Positions 1 to 11,674 of a stretch of DNA of 64,000 bases are shown here, piece after piece (the first letter of the stretch is position 1; each line of letters begins with the position of its first letter). A model generated the notes under the pieces. The model saw nothing but the letters and a program-made list of their open reading frames with translations, did no database searches and was not told the origin of the DNA. Made by a program: the position numbers and the translations under genes. The stretch is taken from NCBI RefSeq assembly GCF_029962835.1, contig NC_080584.1, positions 81,124,862 through 81,188,861 of the forward strand, written 5' to 3'. Source of the DNA: Magnolia sinica. Lineage: Eukaryota > Streptophyta > Magnoliopsida > Magnoliales > Magnoliaceae.

Positions 1-2007
1 GGTTCCCACCATCTGATCAGTTCGAAACTTCATACGTGGCCTGAGGACCATAAATAAACCATACATGTAAAATTTCAGCTCCTGGATCACTGTGGAAGTG
101 GCCCAACGGACAGATCAGCCCCTTTAATCATTATGTGGGCCCCGCCTGATATCTGGATATACTCCAATTTTGGTCTCAACGCCTTAAACTACGTGTCAAA
201 ATAGATGGATGGAGCAGATTTCTTACAAGCATCACCATGGGACCCACACATGCAGTGCACGTGCAAGGTGCACAAGTGCACCGGACGAGCATAAAAAATA
301 AGGAAGTCGGTCAGCAGGCGCTGACCGACTCAAACTCGAACTCGTCACTTACGCAAACAGCGTAACGCTGTCCGGCTTGCGGTTGGGTGTAGTGGGCCAC
401 CATCTTGATTCGGCGGTCCAATCGAGACCGTCCATTGTGTGCGTAGGTGGGGTATTTACCTCACCAAGGCGGCCTTTTGAGACCATGTAAAATATTACAG
501 AATCCTGACCGTTAAAGGCATGATGAACGGTGGAATGGAAGGTATTGTGGGCCGCATAGAATTTGGTCCAAAAGTAGTGCTTCCCACCTGATTTTTCGAG
601 TAGAACGCAGTGGACAGATTGGATTTTCCAAAAAGACAGTGAAGTGGGACCCACCATCGTCACAGCGTCAATGACGCTACCCTGTTTTCGCAACCAGAAG
701 CTGTCCGGTTTTTGCGGCGGATCCTGTACTCGTGGGAGCGATCGGACGGCTGATCCGAGCCGTTCATCATGTAGGTCTGCCAAAAATCTTCCAAAGGATG
801 TTGTCCTTTTGGAAGGAAAGCAAAGAAGAAGAAGAGGGGAAGACTCCGAGTTTGGCTGCTGTGCGTGAAGAACGTTTCCGCAACCAACTCGTCTGCGGAC
901 TCCGGCCTTCCGCACAACCTCCTGCTCTATATGAGGAAAAGAGGGACGACAGTTCTGAAGGAGTTTTTTGGTAGTAGGCAGCCGAGAGTCAGGGAGCAGG
1001 GAACGTGAAGGTGCTGGGCTTGGTTTTGGGCGTTCAATGAAAAGAAGAGAAACAGGGAGGGAAAGGGAGCAGAAGCTTTGCTGCTGGACGTTGGCTGGAT
1101 AAAGTGTTGGACGGTGAATCTGGGAGTTTGGCAGGGAAGCTTGAGGTGGGCGTCAGCAAAGGCAGAGGTTTCTTTTTCTTCTTGTTTTCTTCTTGTTTTC
1201 TTTTCTTCTTATTTGTATTTTAATTTATTTATTTTTTCCAGCCCATCCATGTCCGGCTGAACCTCTTAGCTAGGGCTAAGAGGTGAAGCTTGTAGCCTGA
1301 TGGGAGAGATGATGCTTGTGCCTTTTGATTAGATTGAAGAAATTTTTGATTTAATTTTATGGGAATATTTTTAGTTTTTAATGGCATGTTGTGACTGAAA
1401 TTACAATGGGCTTGCAATGGCTTTGAATATTTCTTTCTCTTATTTTGATTATAATGTCAGGAAGCCCTGATGTTCACCATCGTCTCCTGGGCATGGTTGG
1501 ATGTCGGTACCCTTCCTAACCTTCATAATCATTTGATTGGTTGGTGATTAGTTTAAATTCTATTATTTGCTCTGTCTCCTGGGCATGGTTTGATGATGGA
1601 ATCCATTCTGATTCAAATACCTTTCAGCCCTTTAAAGTTATATCAGAGGAAATTCAATTTAATTCCCAAGATTCCTGATGCAGGCATAAGATCTCCCTAA
1701 TCTCTACAAGTGGATCCTCTGAATCCCTAGTTTCCTTCCTCTGAATTCCTTAAATTTTTAGATAATTATTCCACAATTATTCCTTAAAAATCTCTTTGGT
1801 TAGATCACATCTTAGTCTAGTTCTAGTTCTACCTGGTTTCAGATAACGTACAGGTATCAGTCCCTGTGGATTCGACCTCGGTCTTACCGAGTTTATTACT
1901 ACATCACAACCCTATACTTGGGGAGTGAACAATCAGCCCCTTGGGATTCGACCTCGGTCTCACCGAGTTTATTACTACATCACAACTCTACACTTGGGGA
2001 GTGAACA
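1..2007 (+). mobile_element. LTR of tRNA-Asp-primed Ty3/gypsy-like element (5' end outside window)
   Basis: The right end reads GTGAACA and is followed six bases later by a primer-binding site, so this is a plus-strand LTR. Compared with the inverted copy at 32719-35002, about 280 bp of its 5' end lie outside the window. ORFs inside it, such as the 188-codon one at 349-915 on the minus strand, match no protein I recognise and recur only in the inverted LTR, so they are not called as genes. Assignment to an Athila-like lineage is an inference from the primer site and from the related gag-bearing element at 37-41 kb. Confidence 0.75.
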
Positions 2008-2166
2008 AGTTTTTGGCGCCGTTGCTGGGGATTAACGGCTATGTTTTTTAAAATTAATTAGTTCTAGTTAGTTTTAGATTACGTATAGATATCAGTCCCT
2101 TGGGATTCGACCTCGGTTTCACCGAGTTTATTACTACATCACAACCCTATACTTGGGGAGTGAACA
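1856..2166 (+). repeat. Three copies of a 76-bp LTR-terminal unit around the primer site
   Basis: Units lie at 1856-1931, 1932-2007 and 2091-2166. Each begins ATCAG(T/C)CCC and ends GGGGAGTGAACA. The first two abut and form the end of the LTR; the third lies past the primer-binding site, preceded by a further fragment of LTR sequence. The inverted arm shows the same arrangement at 32561-32895. Confidence 0.85.
2014..2031 (+). other. Primer-binding site, tRNA-Asp type
   Basis: The 18 bases TGGCGCCGTTGCTGGGGA match the complement of the plant tRNA-Asp 3' end with one mismatch. They sit just inside the LTR end, as expected for minus-strand priming. Athila-type retrotransposons commonly use this primer. 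Confidence 0.75.
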
Positions 2167-2702
2167 CTTGGCGAGACCTGGACTATCTATGTATAGTGCA
2201 CACTTGACTGACCGGAATCCCAATGCCTCGAAATATATTTCATATCGACCGCCCCATCGCCGCGATTGTGGAGCTACCACTCGTGTGTCTTTATGATGCT
2301 CCATTAGTAAGATATGCCACGAAGAATCGTTGGTGTATCATGTGCACATGGCGCCATATATTCCATTCCACACATGTGCACAACATATACTATGCACACA
2401 TGCACCATGTCACACATAAGTGAGAGAATCTCTACCCATGTGTGTGATGTCACACACCCATACCACCCATCTCTCATGTGTATCCAAAGTCAACCCTCAT
2501 CCACACAACACTTTATGAATGATGTCATCATGCCATGCCACCCCATCTCTCATTTAATCCACCATTAATTCATAATCATGAATTAATTTTCATAATCCTA
2601 GTCTAAGCTAACTAAGATCACATTAATTATATCTAACCACAATTATAGCAAATTCTCTACAAATACCCCTTCAATCCTCAACACTCTCACCAATTTCCTA
2701 CC

Positions 2703-2743
<41 letters not shown>

Positions 2744-3454
2744 GTGATCTAAGTGGGCCATCAATCCCATCCCTTCCATCCATCTCAACCAATCCATCCC
2801 ATCAATCTCATCCCTTACATCCATCTCAACCATTCATCTATTCCATCAAGGTGAGTACACCCTCCCTACTCATTCTTATTTTGTTTTCATTGTGTTTATG
2901 GATGATGAAGATAATACGATTGATGGTGAAGATAATTATAATGATGATAATGATATGATTAATGGTGTGGCTGTATAAGAGAAACTATATAAAACTAAAT
3001 TATTGTATACTTCATGTGAGACCCATTGATAGTGGGCCCCACTAGAATGTTTGTATGCCATCCAAACTATCTAAGAATGGCCCATTGGGTTGGCCAAACT
3101 CACACACACACACACACACACATACACACACACACACACCCTCATGCACACTCTTGCACACAACAAAAACAAAAAAATAAAAATAAAAAAATTACACACA
3201 CACACACACACACAGATGCTCCAACTGCTTAAAATAGAAGGGAGGGGTTGTGGGCCCACAACCCACCCACCCACCCCCCTTGATGTATGTATGTGATCCA
3301 CACCATCCATCCTATTTTTCAGATCATTTTAGGCCTTGATCCGAAAAATAAAGTCAATCAAAATCTCTAGTAGGCCACACCATTGAAAATAGTGGTAATA
3401 ACGATATTTAGTAATGAATAACTGTTAGGGCCCATTGTGATGTTTCTACACACC
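2167..3454. other. Non-coding, microsatellite-rich tail of the left arm
   Basis: No gag or pol similarity was seen. The stretch holds a GA run (2706-2739), CA runs (about 3101-3139 and 3194-3212), and short repeats of the word CATCC near 2770-2840. The small ORFs over the CA runs are low-complexity artefacts. In the parts I compared, this tail is identical to the inverted arm, whereas the LTR part is not. Confidence 0.7.
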
Positions 3455-4125
3455 GAAACATATTGAATATTGGACTTATTGGACTTGTCACGAGCTCGGG
3501 AATCCAAGTGATGGATTAGATCATCCTCATGTGGGCCCAACCTATGAAAAACCATCGAAAAACAAAAACAAAAAAAAAAAAAAAAAAAAAGCAACAGGTG
3601 TTGGATGTTGTTGCTGAGCGTCCTGCTGCTTGGAGAGGGCTGGGACCCCACCGTGATGTTTGTCAAGCATCAACACCGTGCATTTGATGGGTCCCCTTTA
3701 AAATTGGGTTATCCCAAAAATCAGTCGTACACGGAACTTAGGTGGCTCATACACCATCTAAAATCATGTGAAGACATGCTGAAACATATAAAAGCATTTG
3801 CTAGGGCCCACCTGAAATTTGGATACATCTGAAACTTGGCCTGACCCCTTAACCAAGTGGGACACACATAATGGATGGCTAGATTTGTGATCCACGCCTC
3901 GGTGGCCCAACAAATGATTGTGAATATTCTAATTGAGGGTAAACCTCTCAACCGTTGTGCATGGTATTGCCCACGCAAGTCACTGATTGACTTGATTTTA
4001 AGCCCTAGGCCCACCATGAAATGGTGCATCTAACTGATGGGGTAGATGTTCAACACGCACCATGGTGGGCTCACACAACTCGACCTCATGGGGAGTTCCC
4101 ATGAGCTGGACCGCATAGAACCTTT

Positions 4126-4203
<78 letters not shown>

Positions 4204-4689
4204 TGGTGTAAATAAATTTTGGGCCTCTCAATAATTATATGTTCTCCTCATTAAAGCCCAAATCAAAACCCATATAAGCCCACCATGAATACTTCGGTGT
4301 GTATTGGATTTAAGACCACCCTATATGACAGGAATTTGTGGCCCAATTTTATAGATATCTTAAATAGTCATACTAGGCATCTAAATCGCCCAATACAATG
4401 CAATGATCAAATCATACAGTATGCAATTAGATTATTAGTAGGGCATTCATACATAAGAAGGGACGTTAATTTATAGAAATGAGTAAGAACTAAAATTACG
4501 ATCAAATACCCTAGTTTAGAAATTATAAGGTCTATAATTCGATTAGTCATGATTAAGCAAGAAGAGAAAAGTATTTTGTAGTCGAAAGTACCAAGCTACG
4601 AGGCCACAAGTTGACAACATCACGTAAGGATTGGTTATCCAGGTACGCAGCTCTTTAATTATCTTGCGCCCTGCATATCGGCATATCTT
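3455..4689. other. Intergenic stretch with poly-A and (TA)n, no gene seen
   Basis: It contains an A-rich tract (about 3559-3590) and a 70-nt TA run (4130-4199). Fragments resemble the GTGGGCCC-type dispersed repeat near 3640-4030. ORFs across the TA run are artefacts. Confidence 0.6.
4130..4199. repeat. (TA)n microsatellite
   Basis: An uninterrupted alternation of A and T for 70 bases, about 35 units. Confidence 0.97.
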
Positions 4690-5074
4690 GAATTCTATCA
4701 ATCGGTCGAAATACTATTTGACAGGTCGACGGATCAGTTCGACAAGTTGAAATTCACGGAATTTCTAGTTTTAGTATCTGGACATTTTTTAGCCATATAG
4801 ACAAGTCGACAGACGCAGAAATTTGTGCGTTTTTCAAAATTGTTTCCTTATTCAATTAGGACTTTTTTATTACACTTTTAGGGTTATTTATGAATGCCAA
4901 AAAAAAAAAATCATTTTTTATTTATTCAATCAATAAAATTCTCAGAAGTTATTTTATTTCTCTCATAGATTCAAGAAATCTCACTTGTGGATTCAAGAGG
5001 ACCTTGTGAATTTAAGGTGTTTATCAATCAAGGAAGACACCGATTGACCTCTTCACGTCCTTTCCTGCATTAAT

Positions 5075-5086
5075 TGGTATCAGAGA
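5075..5086 (+). other. Primer-binding site, tRNA-iMet type
   Basis: TGGTATCAGAGA directly follows the 5' LTR end. This is the usual initiator-Met primer sequence of plant retrotransposons. Confidence 0.8.
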
Positions 5087-5099
5087 TAGGCTTTTTTTC

Positions 5100-6186
5100 T
5101 TGGATTTGTGGCTTCTAATGATGGGTCAGGCACAATCCAATGGACAGTGTTACAGGGAATTATCCTTTAACAGTGGTGCCTTTCAGTACGGCGCAGCAAG
5201 TGTATCGATAAGTCATGCAATGGCTGCAAGCTGTCATCAATCGTTTGAAGAAAGTCATAGGAAAAATCCATGTTTGAGGCTATGATCCACCTCCAATAGA
5301 TGCTAGAATTCGTAATTTTGATAATCGCAAGATGATGTCGATGGCGAATTGCAAAATCACACTTGAGAATGTGAAAAATCACACTTGAGGATGTGAGATC
5401 CAGGGACGAGGAGATCGATGACATGATCCTCCAACATCCCGGACATGACAGCGATCGGGTAGATCAGGTGGATCGAAAATTCAAGAAGAAAGTCGATCTT
5501 CCTAGCTTCAATGGCCAACTCGCGTCGATGACTTTCTCGATTGGCTACTTAAAGTCAAGCATTTCTTCAACTACATGAACATCGCTGAATAGAAGAAAGC
5601 TAAACATATAGCCTATAAGTTGAAGGGCGGAGCTTCAACATGATGGGAGTAGCTTCAACTCGAGCAGATGACACAGATGAAGGCATTAATCCATATGTAG
5701 TCGTGGATGAAGCAATTGTTGCGCACACAATTCTTCCCCAACAGTTATGATTACATATTGTTCTAACAATACAAAAATTATCAGCAGGGTAGCCGATCGA
5801 AGATGGGTTATGCAGAATATGCCAACAAAAAATGGTGCTAGAAGGTGTTTAAAGCGGATGATAATGTGCTAGTTCACTTATGTGAGAAAAATTCTCCGAC
5901 TGTGATGTATAACAGGTTCATGAATAAGAAGATTGGCCATATTTTGATCCTTATGAAAGTCAATGATAATGCCTTTGTTCTTAATCTTCTAAAGGGGATG
6001 GCAGACCAACAAAGTATTGTAAACCAGGTCCGCTGAAGAACTCGAGGAAGTTGAACACGTATCGTGAACCAAACTCGAAGATGAGTTATTTTCAAGTGGA
6101 GGGACCTGATGTAGAATATGGATCAAACACATTCCCAACACACGTGGATTGGATGAAGCCTAAGGAAAATTATTAAAATTTAGCAT
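5100..6186 (+). pseudogene. Gag-integrase remnant of gypsy copy 1
   Basis: Around 5460-5590 a gag piece with the words FKKKVDLPSFNGQL and FNYMNI parallels the gag of the element at 52495. Near 5845-6035 the integrase C-terminal segment with KKIGHILI and NDNAFVLNLL follows. Protease, reverse transcriptase, RNase H and the integrase core are missing. Frameshifts and stops separate the pieces. The last frame stays open through the LTR start at 6107 and ends at a TAA near 6174. Confidence 0.75.
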
Positions 6187-6643
6187 AATTCGACTAGTCA
6201 ACAATTTGGTCGACAGGTTGAAATCCTGACAAAAATTTTAGATTGCTTGCTAGCTGATTTCCAACAATTTAGACGGGTACACATATCTGTCAATAGGTCG
6301 AAATACTATTCGATAGGTCCGAAGGTCGAAATTAACAAAATTTTCAATTTTAGTCTTTGAACATTTTTTAGCCATTTCGATAGGTTGACAAACACGAGAA
6401 TTTGTGCGTTTTTTAGAATTTTTTTTCCTTATTTGATTAGGATTCTTTGGTTACATTTTTAAGGTTTTTTAAGGATTATTTAAGATGCAAAAATTCATTT
6501 TTTGTATTCATTCAATCATGTTCCCAGAAGTTATTTTATTTCTCCTGTGGATTCGAGAAATTTCACTTGTGGATTCAAGAAGACCTTATGGATTCAACGC
6601 GTTAATTGGTCAAGGAAGACGGTGATCGTACTTCCTTGCATCA
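6107..6643 (+). mobile_element. 3' LTR of gypsy copy 1
   Basis: It starts TGATGTAGAATATGG after the purine-rich AAGTGGAGGGACC and matches the 5' LTR fragment at 4690-5072. It includes repeated words GGTCGAAAT and AGGTTGA. Confidence 0.8.
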
Positions 6644-7324
6644 TGGAATTATCTAGTATTATTAATAGGGACCATCCAATTTTTAAACAATTAGGATTGT
6701 CCAATGAAACCACAATATGCATGAGAAGGATGGTTCATATCTATGAAAGCACTCTCTTTTTATAATCATTATTAGTTATCTATTTCCTTAGCCATAACGA
6801 ATTGTTTGAACTACCAGATCAAAGTGATTTTTGCTAGGTATGGCCAATTAAATGTGGACTCTGGCTACTATCACTATATACAGTAGACTTGTATCTGGGC
6901 CAAAATAGGACTACGAACTTGCAGACTTTGTTATAAGAACCGTTTTAATCCTTCTGTATGCATGTAGCATGTTAGGTCAATCCATACATTCCACGAAATT
7001 TGTAGCTCCAATGTGGATGAAGCATGGCCCAATAATTCTTCTGATCAAATTATTTGAACCGTTCAAACTTTTCAAACTTTTGCTATCAAATGAATGGCTA
7101 GAAATAAATGGTTTCACGAAATATCCACCTTAATATGGATTTGGGGAGAGGAGGTAGAGAGAAAGAGAGAATAAATTTTTTAAAAAGCAGAATTCCATAA
7201 GCCCACGGCTGCTCATTAAAGAGTTCGTGACATTGCTAATACATCCAATGAAATCTTGATTAGAGAGAAATTGAATTCTCTCCATTTATTCATACATATA
7301 TAGTTTCCATTAAATAAATAGAAC
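6644..7324. other. Spacer 3' of LysM copy 1
   Basis: Host-like sequence shared with 14830-15525 of the second unit. It includes a GA-rich stretch near 7145-7170. No gene seen. Confidence 0.6.
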
Positions 7325-8840
7325 TCAGTTCACTGATCCATCCACGCAGAGCCACTGGTCCACAAAGAGAGCAGTGCAGTTGAGATTGGGGTTGAGGTCA
7401 TTGAAGAATTCAGTGGTCAGATTGAACAATTGCCTGACCCCGAAGCATGTATCATCTGTTCGTACTCCAAACACCGATTCGCATTCTGGGACGGCGTCCG
7501 TCACTCCAAACCCAACTAATTCATTGAAAAAATACAGGAAGAAATTAATTAGTGCTTAAACAATATGGTGTTTGATTACTATTAAAGTTATTCTTAGTAA
7601 TTCAGTTAGTATTTGGATACAGGGAAGATAAGTAATTCGGAAGCAATGCATCTTCACCCTTTTCAAAAATATAACTATCGGATGGAAACTCATTTTTGTA
7701 ACTGATATTAAATATCGAAAGGACTAATTTTGAGAATTAGATTTACACCTCTTCCTATAATCCAAATACAAACATTTCCAAGGGTTTTCCTATCTATCCA
7801 CAAGCAAGTATGACTGAGAACCCCATCCATCCACTAGCAAGCACATGTGCCCATGTAGAAATGGGTGTAAGATAATTAGTTCTACTAAGTCAACTGTCAA
7901 AATGCCAGGAACTTTCACACCCTAGTTATGTGTGATGTGGCCCCGGCTGATGTGTGTAATGGCCTGATTTTTAAGATAGATACACATACATGAGGCTGTG
8001 TGTGCGCAGATGCATACATATGTATGTGTGTCTGTGTACATATATGTGTGTGTGGAGAGAGAGATGTTCAAACCCAATAAGTGGTATGTCCAACTAGTTG
8101 TGTATTAGGCCCAGTATGGTGTTTGTATAACTTCCCACCATGAAAACGGGATGCCTCAAAAAACAGGTCAACCATACTATAATAGATGGCCCCACCATCA
8201 GAAACAATGAACTACCACTTAAAAGCCTTCATATTCATACGGATCCCATCTAATTGTTAGATTGATCTAATTTTTGGGGCATCCCATTTTCATTATTAGG
8301 GGTATCATAGTGGAAAGATAGTGCAAAACAATTAACCACTTACTCTAAAAGCTTGAGCTGATAGAGTATGGCGAATCAATCCCTTTATCTCATATCTCAA
8401 GTCCCACATCCCATGGGTTAGGACCTCGGCCGAACTCCCCTCGTGAGCCCCACTTCACACGAGTGGGGCCCACTTCACATGGGCCACCTACCCCAAGTGT
8501 GTCCCGCATCCCACATGCCACCCTCACTCAGCCTGGTATGAAAATGCTCATGCATTAAAAGGTGAGGTAGCATACAAACACCACGGTTGGGTCCCACGCA
8601 CCAAATAGTTGGACATTTAACTCGTTGTGTGGGAGCATCTGGTATATTTTTGTGTGTCTACACCAAAAGGGTTGGCCCTTAACACAACATGACCCATCTG
8701 AGTTACACCCCTACCCGACCCTTCCTAATTAAATATTAACAGCCATACAATTTACCTTGAGCCATGGAAATGATGAGAAGAAAGGAGAGCATCAAAACCA
8801 AATGGAGAAACATGACACTTCTGCTGTTTTCCTGAGCCAT
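7325..8840 (-). CDS. Secreted LysM-domain peptide, copy 1 (2 exons)
   Basis: Predicted product: a 91-residue secreted protein with one LysM fold, of the small plant LysM peptide family; such domains bind N-acetylglucosamine glycans, but the role of this family is poorly known. Exon 1 is complement(8756..8840), exon 2 complement(7325..7515). The 1240-bp intron has a GT donor (GTAAAT) and an AG acceptor (GAATTAG), and the split codon reads through as Val29. Residues 9-27 form a hydrophobic signal segment (VLMLSFLLIISMA). Cys40, 52, 75 and 85 frame the LysM core with DDTCF, FNLTTEFF and NPNLNC. The start was chosen because this ATG begins the signal peptide and lies about 90 bp below a TATA box. 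Its product has T76 and D81, where copy 2 has D and G, closer to the family words NCDALF and VGQWLCV. The frame is intact; expression is unknown. Confidence 0.87.
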
Positions 8841-8926
8841 GCCTCTCCCTTTTATTTTTCCCTAATACTAGAAGTAGAAGATGATCTCTCTCTCTTTCTT
8901 GGGAGTAGCTTCTCTAAGCTCCCCTC

Positions 8927-8934
8927 TATTTATA
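8927..8934 (-). promoter_or_regulatory. TATA box of LysM copy 1
   Basis: TATAAATA on the minus strand, 87 bp above the ATG and followed by a CT/GA-rich leader. The same element sits at the same place above copy 2. Confidence 0.65.
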
Positions 8935-8940
8935 ATAGAA

Positions 8941-9635
8941 AGTGAACGAAAGAGGCTTACATAAAAGTCATAGAATCGATAATATCAGTGTTTTTTCACT
9001 AAGAGGCCGGCTACTACATATCTTTCTTTCCATAACATTTTATCCATGATAAATGTTCCACTGCTTTCTTACAGTACTTTACGTTATAGTGCATGTAGCT
9101 GCACTGGGACATTTGGACAGTCCAACCGATCAATCTAGAGCATTCATTAGGTTTAATGCAAAGTTTTTCATGGGTCACCAACAAAAAAAAAAATCACATC
9201 GGTCTGATGGTTCAATCTATATTAATTGGACTTTATCTTTTATAACATTTGATTTCTAAGCCATGGATAGGATTGTTAGATTTTATTTTATTTTTTCTTA
9301 GGAATGCTTTTAGAACAATCAGCATAAGACCCAAAAAAATGGGTGGTTTAAATTATTGATTGAACCTATTTTATGGGAACACAATCTTGACTGTCCATTT
9401 TATAGGCCATTGGTTGGACGCCTGTAATAGTTCAATCAATCAAAATTTTGTGTGGCAGCCTTAGCATGTGTGCCTAGTGGAACATGTGTGCTAATGGACA
9501 GTCCGGATTGATCAATCGAGCTGTCCAAAAGGGCCCAAGGCATAGGCACACTGTATGACTTCTCTGTGACTTTATGCATGATTTTGGTACGGTATAAGGC
9601 CGGCTAATCCAGACTAGTCATGTAGTTATTCAAAG
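8941..9635. other. Upstream region of LysM copy 1
   Basis: Shared with about 17225-17930 of the second unit. No further gene seen. Confidence 0.55.
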
Positions 9636-10227
9636 TAGGGGTGCACATCCAACCAGTAGAACCGTGAACTGGAGTGGAACCAACCAAACGGTCCGGTTTG
9701 GTCCATTCTAGAGTGCACCAATTCGGTTCCGGTTTCAAATATCAAAGAAGGTTTGGGGGTATGTAGAAGCGAAGCAAACCGTGAACTAATCCGTAGAACC
9801 GAACCATGGATCAAAACCACGGAACTGAACCATGAAACCGAACCTAGAACTGAACCTGGAACCGAACAGGAACCCTTCGATTGTTTTCATATTTGACTCA
9901 TGATTTATAGTTTATAATGCACTATTTGATTGCTTCCATAAAGGTATTTTTGCACACCTGATACAATATCTAAACCATTCATCAAATGGATCACAACACG
10001 AATGGACAGGGGCTAGATTATAAAATAAAACATGTAATTGGGCTAGATTATAAAAAGCTCAAAACTGTGGAACCGATCCGGAACCGAACCGGTTTTAACG
10101 GTCCGGTTCCAGTTTGGTTCTAAGGTGCTAACGGTTCAGTTCTGGTTCCAAATATCCTAGAACCGTTAGGAACAGTTCGTTCCGTTTCACCCCAGAACCA
10201 GACCGAACCGACCCATGTGCACCCCTA
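9636..10227. mobile_element. hAT-type MITE
   Basis: The termini TAGGGGTGCAC and GTGCACCCCTA are inverted repeats and match the hAT terminal pattern. They are flanked by 8-bp target-site duplications ATTCAAAG (9628-9635) and ATTCAAGG (10228-10235), which differ at one base. The inside is built of repeated words such as GGTTCC and AACCGAACC. The paralogous site near 17920-17940 lacks the insert. Confidence 0.85.
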
Positions 10228-10235
10228 ATTCAAGG

Positions 10236-11674
10236 ACACACTCTGGTGGTACCGGTACCACATTAAGCTACGGTGGTACATGATGAAATTAGGGCCCACC
10301 TAATGTATTCATGACAACCAACCCGTACATCAGATTCACAGATTGCCTGCTACATTGACTGCAGGAAGTCGGAAGCTGGGTGGAGCTAGCCCACCATGAT
10401 GCTTGTGAGAAATCCACTCCATCGTTCATCCATCTATTTTGCCAGCTCATATTAGGACATGAGACCAAAAAATTAAGGGTGCATTCAAAAATAAGTGGGC
10501 CACATGACAGAAAACAGTGGGGATTGAATGGCCACTATTAAAATATTCACGGAGAGAGAAGTTTTGTATTAGGCTATTATTTTTGTGTTGTGATCAGCTC
10601 GTACCAGTGAAAATAAACCCAAGATGGTTTCAACAGTACCCTCCCCAGCCTACTTGAATACTGGATCGCCTCACTTTTAGGCCCATGTCCCAAACACGGA
10701 TTAGCTGCCACTACAGATCCAGCCAGGTAGATATGGCCCGGATCATATGGGCCCACTTCAATTTATTCATTATTCCTTGTATATCCATGCTATCTATCTG
10801 TTTCGCAGGATTATTTTAGCCAATTGATCAAAAAATGAAACAGATATGAATCTCAGGTGGACCACACATCAGGAAACAGTGATCATTGAATACTAACCTT
10901 TAAAAACTTGTTAAGGTCCGCCGTAACCATCCAACCTGTTGATAAGGTCACGTAGAACAGGATGAAGGGAAAACACAAACATCAGCTAGATCCAAAACTA
11001 TTGTGATCCCAAGCAGCTTTAAACGGTGGGATTTCAGTCGCTACTATGTGATCCACCTGATACTTGTATCTTAGTTTTTGGGACTATGCCTTAAAATAAG
11101 CTGGCAAAATAGATGGACCATCTGGATATACAGCACATACATAGAGGTGGGCCCCACAATCAGGGTCGCACTTCACGGCTAATCTGTATTTCACATATCC
11201 TAACATAAACTAGCAAAATGGATGGATGAGTGGGTTTCTAACAAAGATCACAGTGGCCCCACCTAATTACTTCTGACCGTAGAAGTGTAAGGCACTCGCA
11301 TGAACTTCCTGTGATGGGAAGCTAGGTGGGGCTCACCCGGATGTTCTTGAGAAATCCACCCCGTCCATCTATTTTGCCAAATAATGTTAGGACATGGGCG
11401 TAAAACGAGGTGGATTCAAAACTCAAGTGGCTGCACGACAGGAAACAGTAAGGAATGAAGCTCCAACAGTGAGGAATGAAGCTCCACCGTTGAAACATTG
11501 ATGAGGCCACAGAGGTTTTGGATTTAAGTTAATATTTTTGGGCTTTCAGTTTATACGAATTAGAAGAGTCAACGGGCTGGGTTAGAGCCGGGCTAAGTTC
11601 AGTCCTAACCTGGCCTACAATTTTAAATGTCATGCAAAAATAGTATAACCCAAGCGTGGCGAATGTATTTACAG
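10236..11674. repeat. GTGGGCCC-type palindromic repeat cluster
   Basis: Several diverged half-units with words such as GCCCACCATGATG, TGAGAAATCCACTCC and GGACATGAGACC occur in both orientations. The part to about 10740 is shared with 17940-18470. No coding sequence seen. Confidence 0.6.

Larger units (their letters stand above)
1..3454. repeat. Left arm of long inverted repeat
   Basis: This segment recurs as its reverse complement at 31278-34722. Position 1 pairs with 34722 and position 3454 with 31278. Several stretches are identical, including the 34-nt GA run and the 21-nt CA run, while patches near 350-970, 1640-1690 and 2166-2195 differ. The arm is cut by the window edge, so its true left end is unknown. 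It contains an LTR, a primer-binding site and a non-coding tail. Confidence 0.93.
4690..6643 (+). mobile_element. Internally deleted Ty3/gypsy element, copy 1
   Basis: A truncated 5' LTR (about 4690-5072), a primer site at 5075, about 1 kb of internal remnants, and a 3' LTR starting TGATGTAG at 6107 and ending near 6643 form one element. The LTRs are clearly alike but diverged, so the insertion is old. The internal part keeps only scraps of gag and the integrase C-terminus, so the copy could not move by itself. It is related to the longer element at 51760-57654. Confidence 0.85.
4745..10740. repeat. Segmental duplication, copy 1
   Basis: The order gypsy remnant, LysM gene, upstream spacer and GTGGGCCC-type repeats recurs in the same orientation at about 11675-18470. 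Matching landmarks are 6107/14283 (3' LTR start), 7325/15526 (LysM stop), 8840/17130 (LysM ATG), and 10240/17940. The ends are approximate. Copy 1 alone carries the hAT MITE at 9636-10227. Confidence 0.9.

Noticed and set aside
349-915. 188-codon minus-strand ORF, repeated at 33808-34374 on the plus strand
   Set aside because: It lies within an LTR, has no recognisable domain, and its differences between the arms change amino acids freely, so it is not treated as a gene.
3026-3310. ORFs of His-Thr repeats on both strands, also at 31394-31706
   Set aside because: They are translations of CA/GT microsatellites.
3998-4234. ORFs of Ile-Tyr repeats
   Set aside because: They translate the 70-nt TA run.
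7382-7440. Possible protein-coding similarity on the plus strand at the 60-codon ORF 7374-7559
   Set aside because: The LysM reading on the minus strand explains this sequence fully, including splice phase.
8757-8945. Plus-strand 62-codon ORF, similar at 17047-17289
   Set aside because: It is the antisense shadow of exon 1 and leader of the minus-strand LysM genes.
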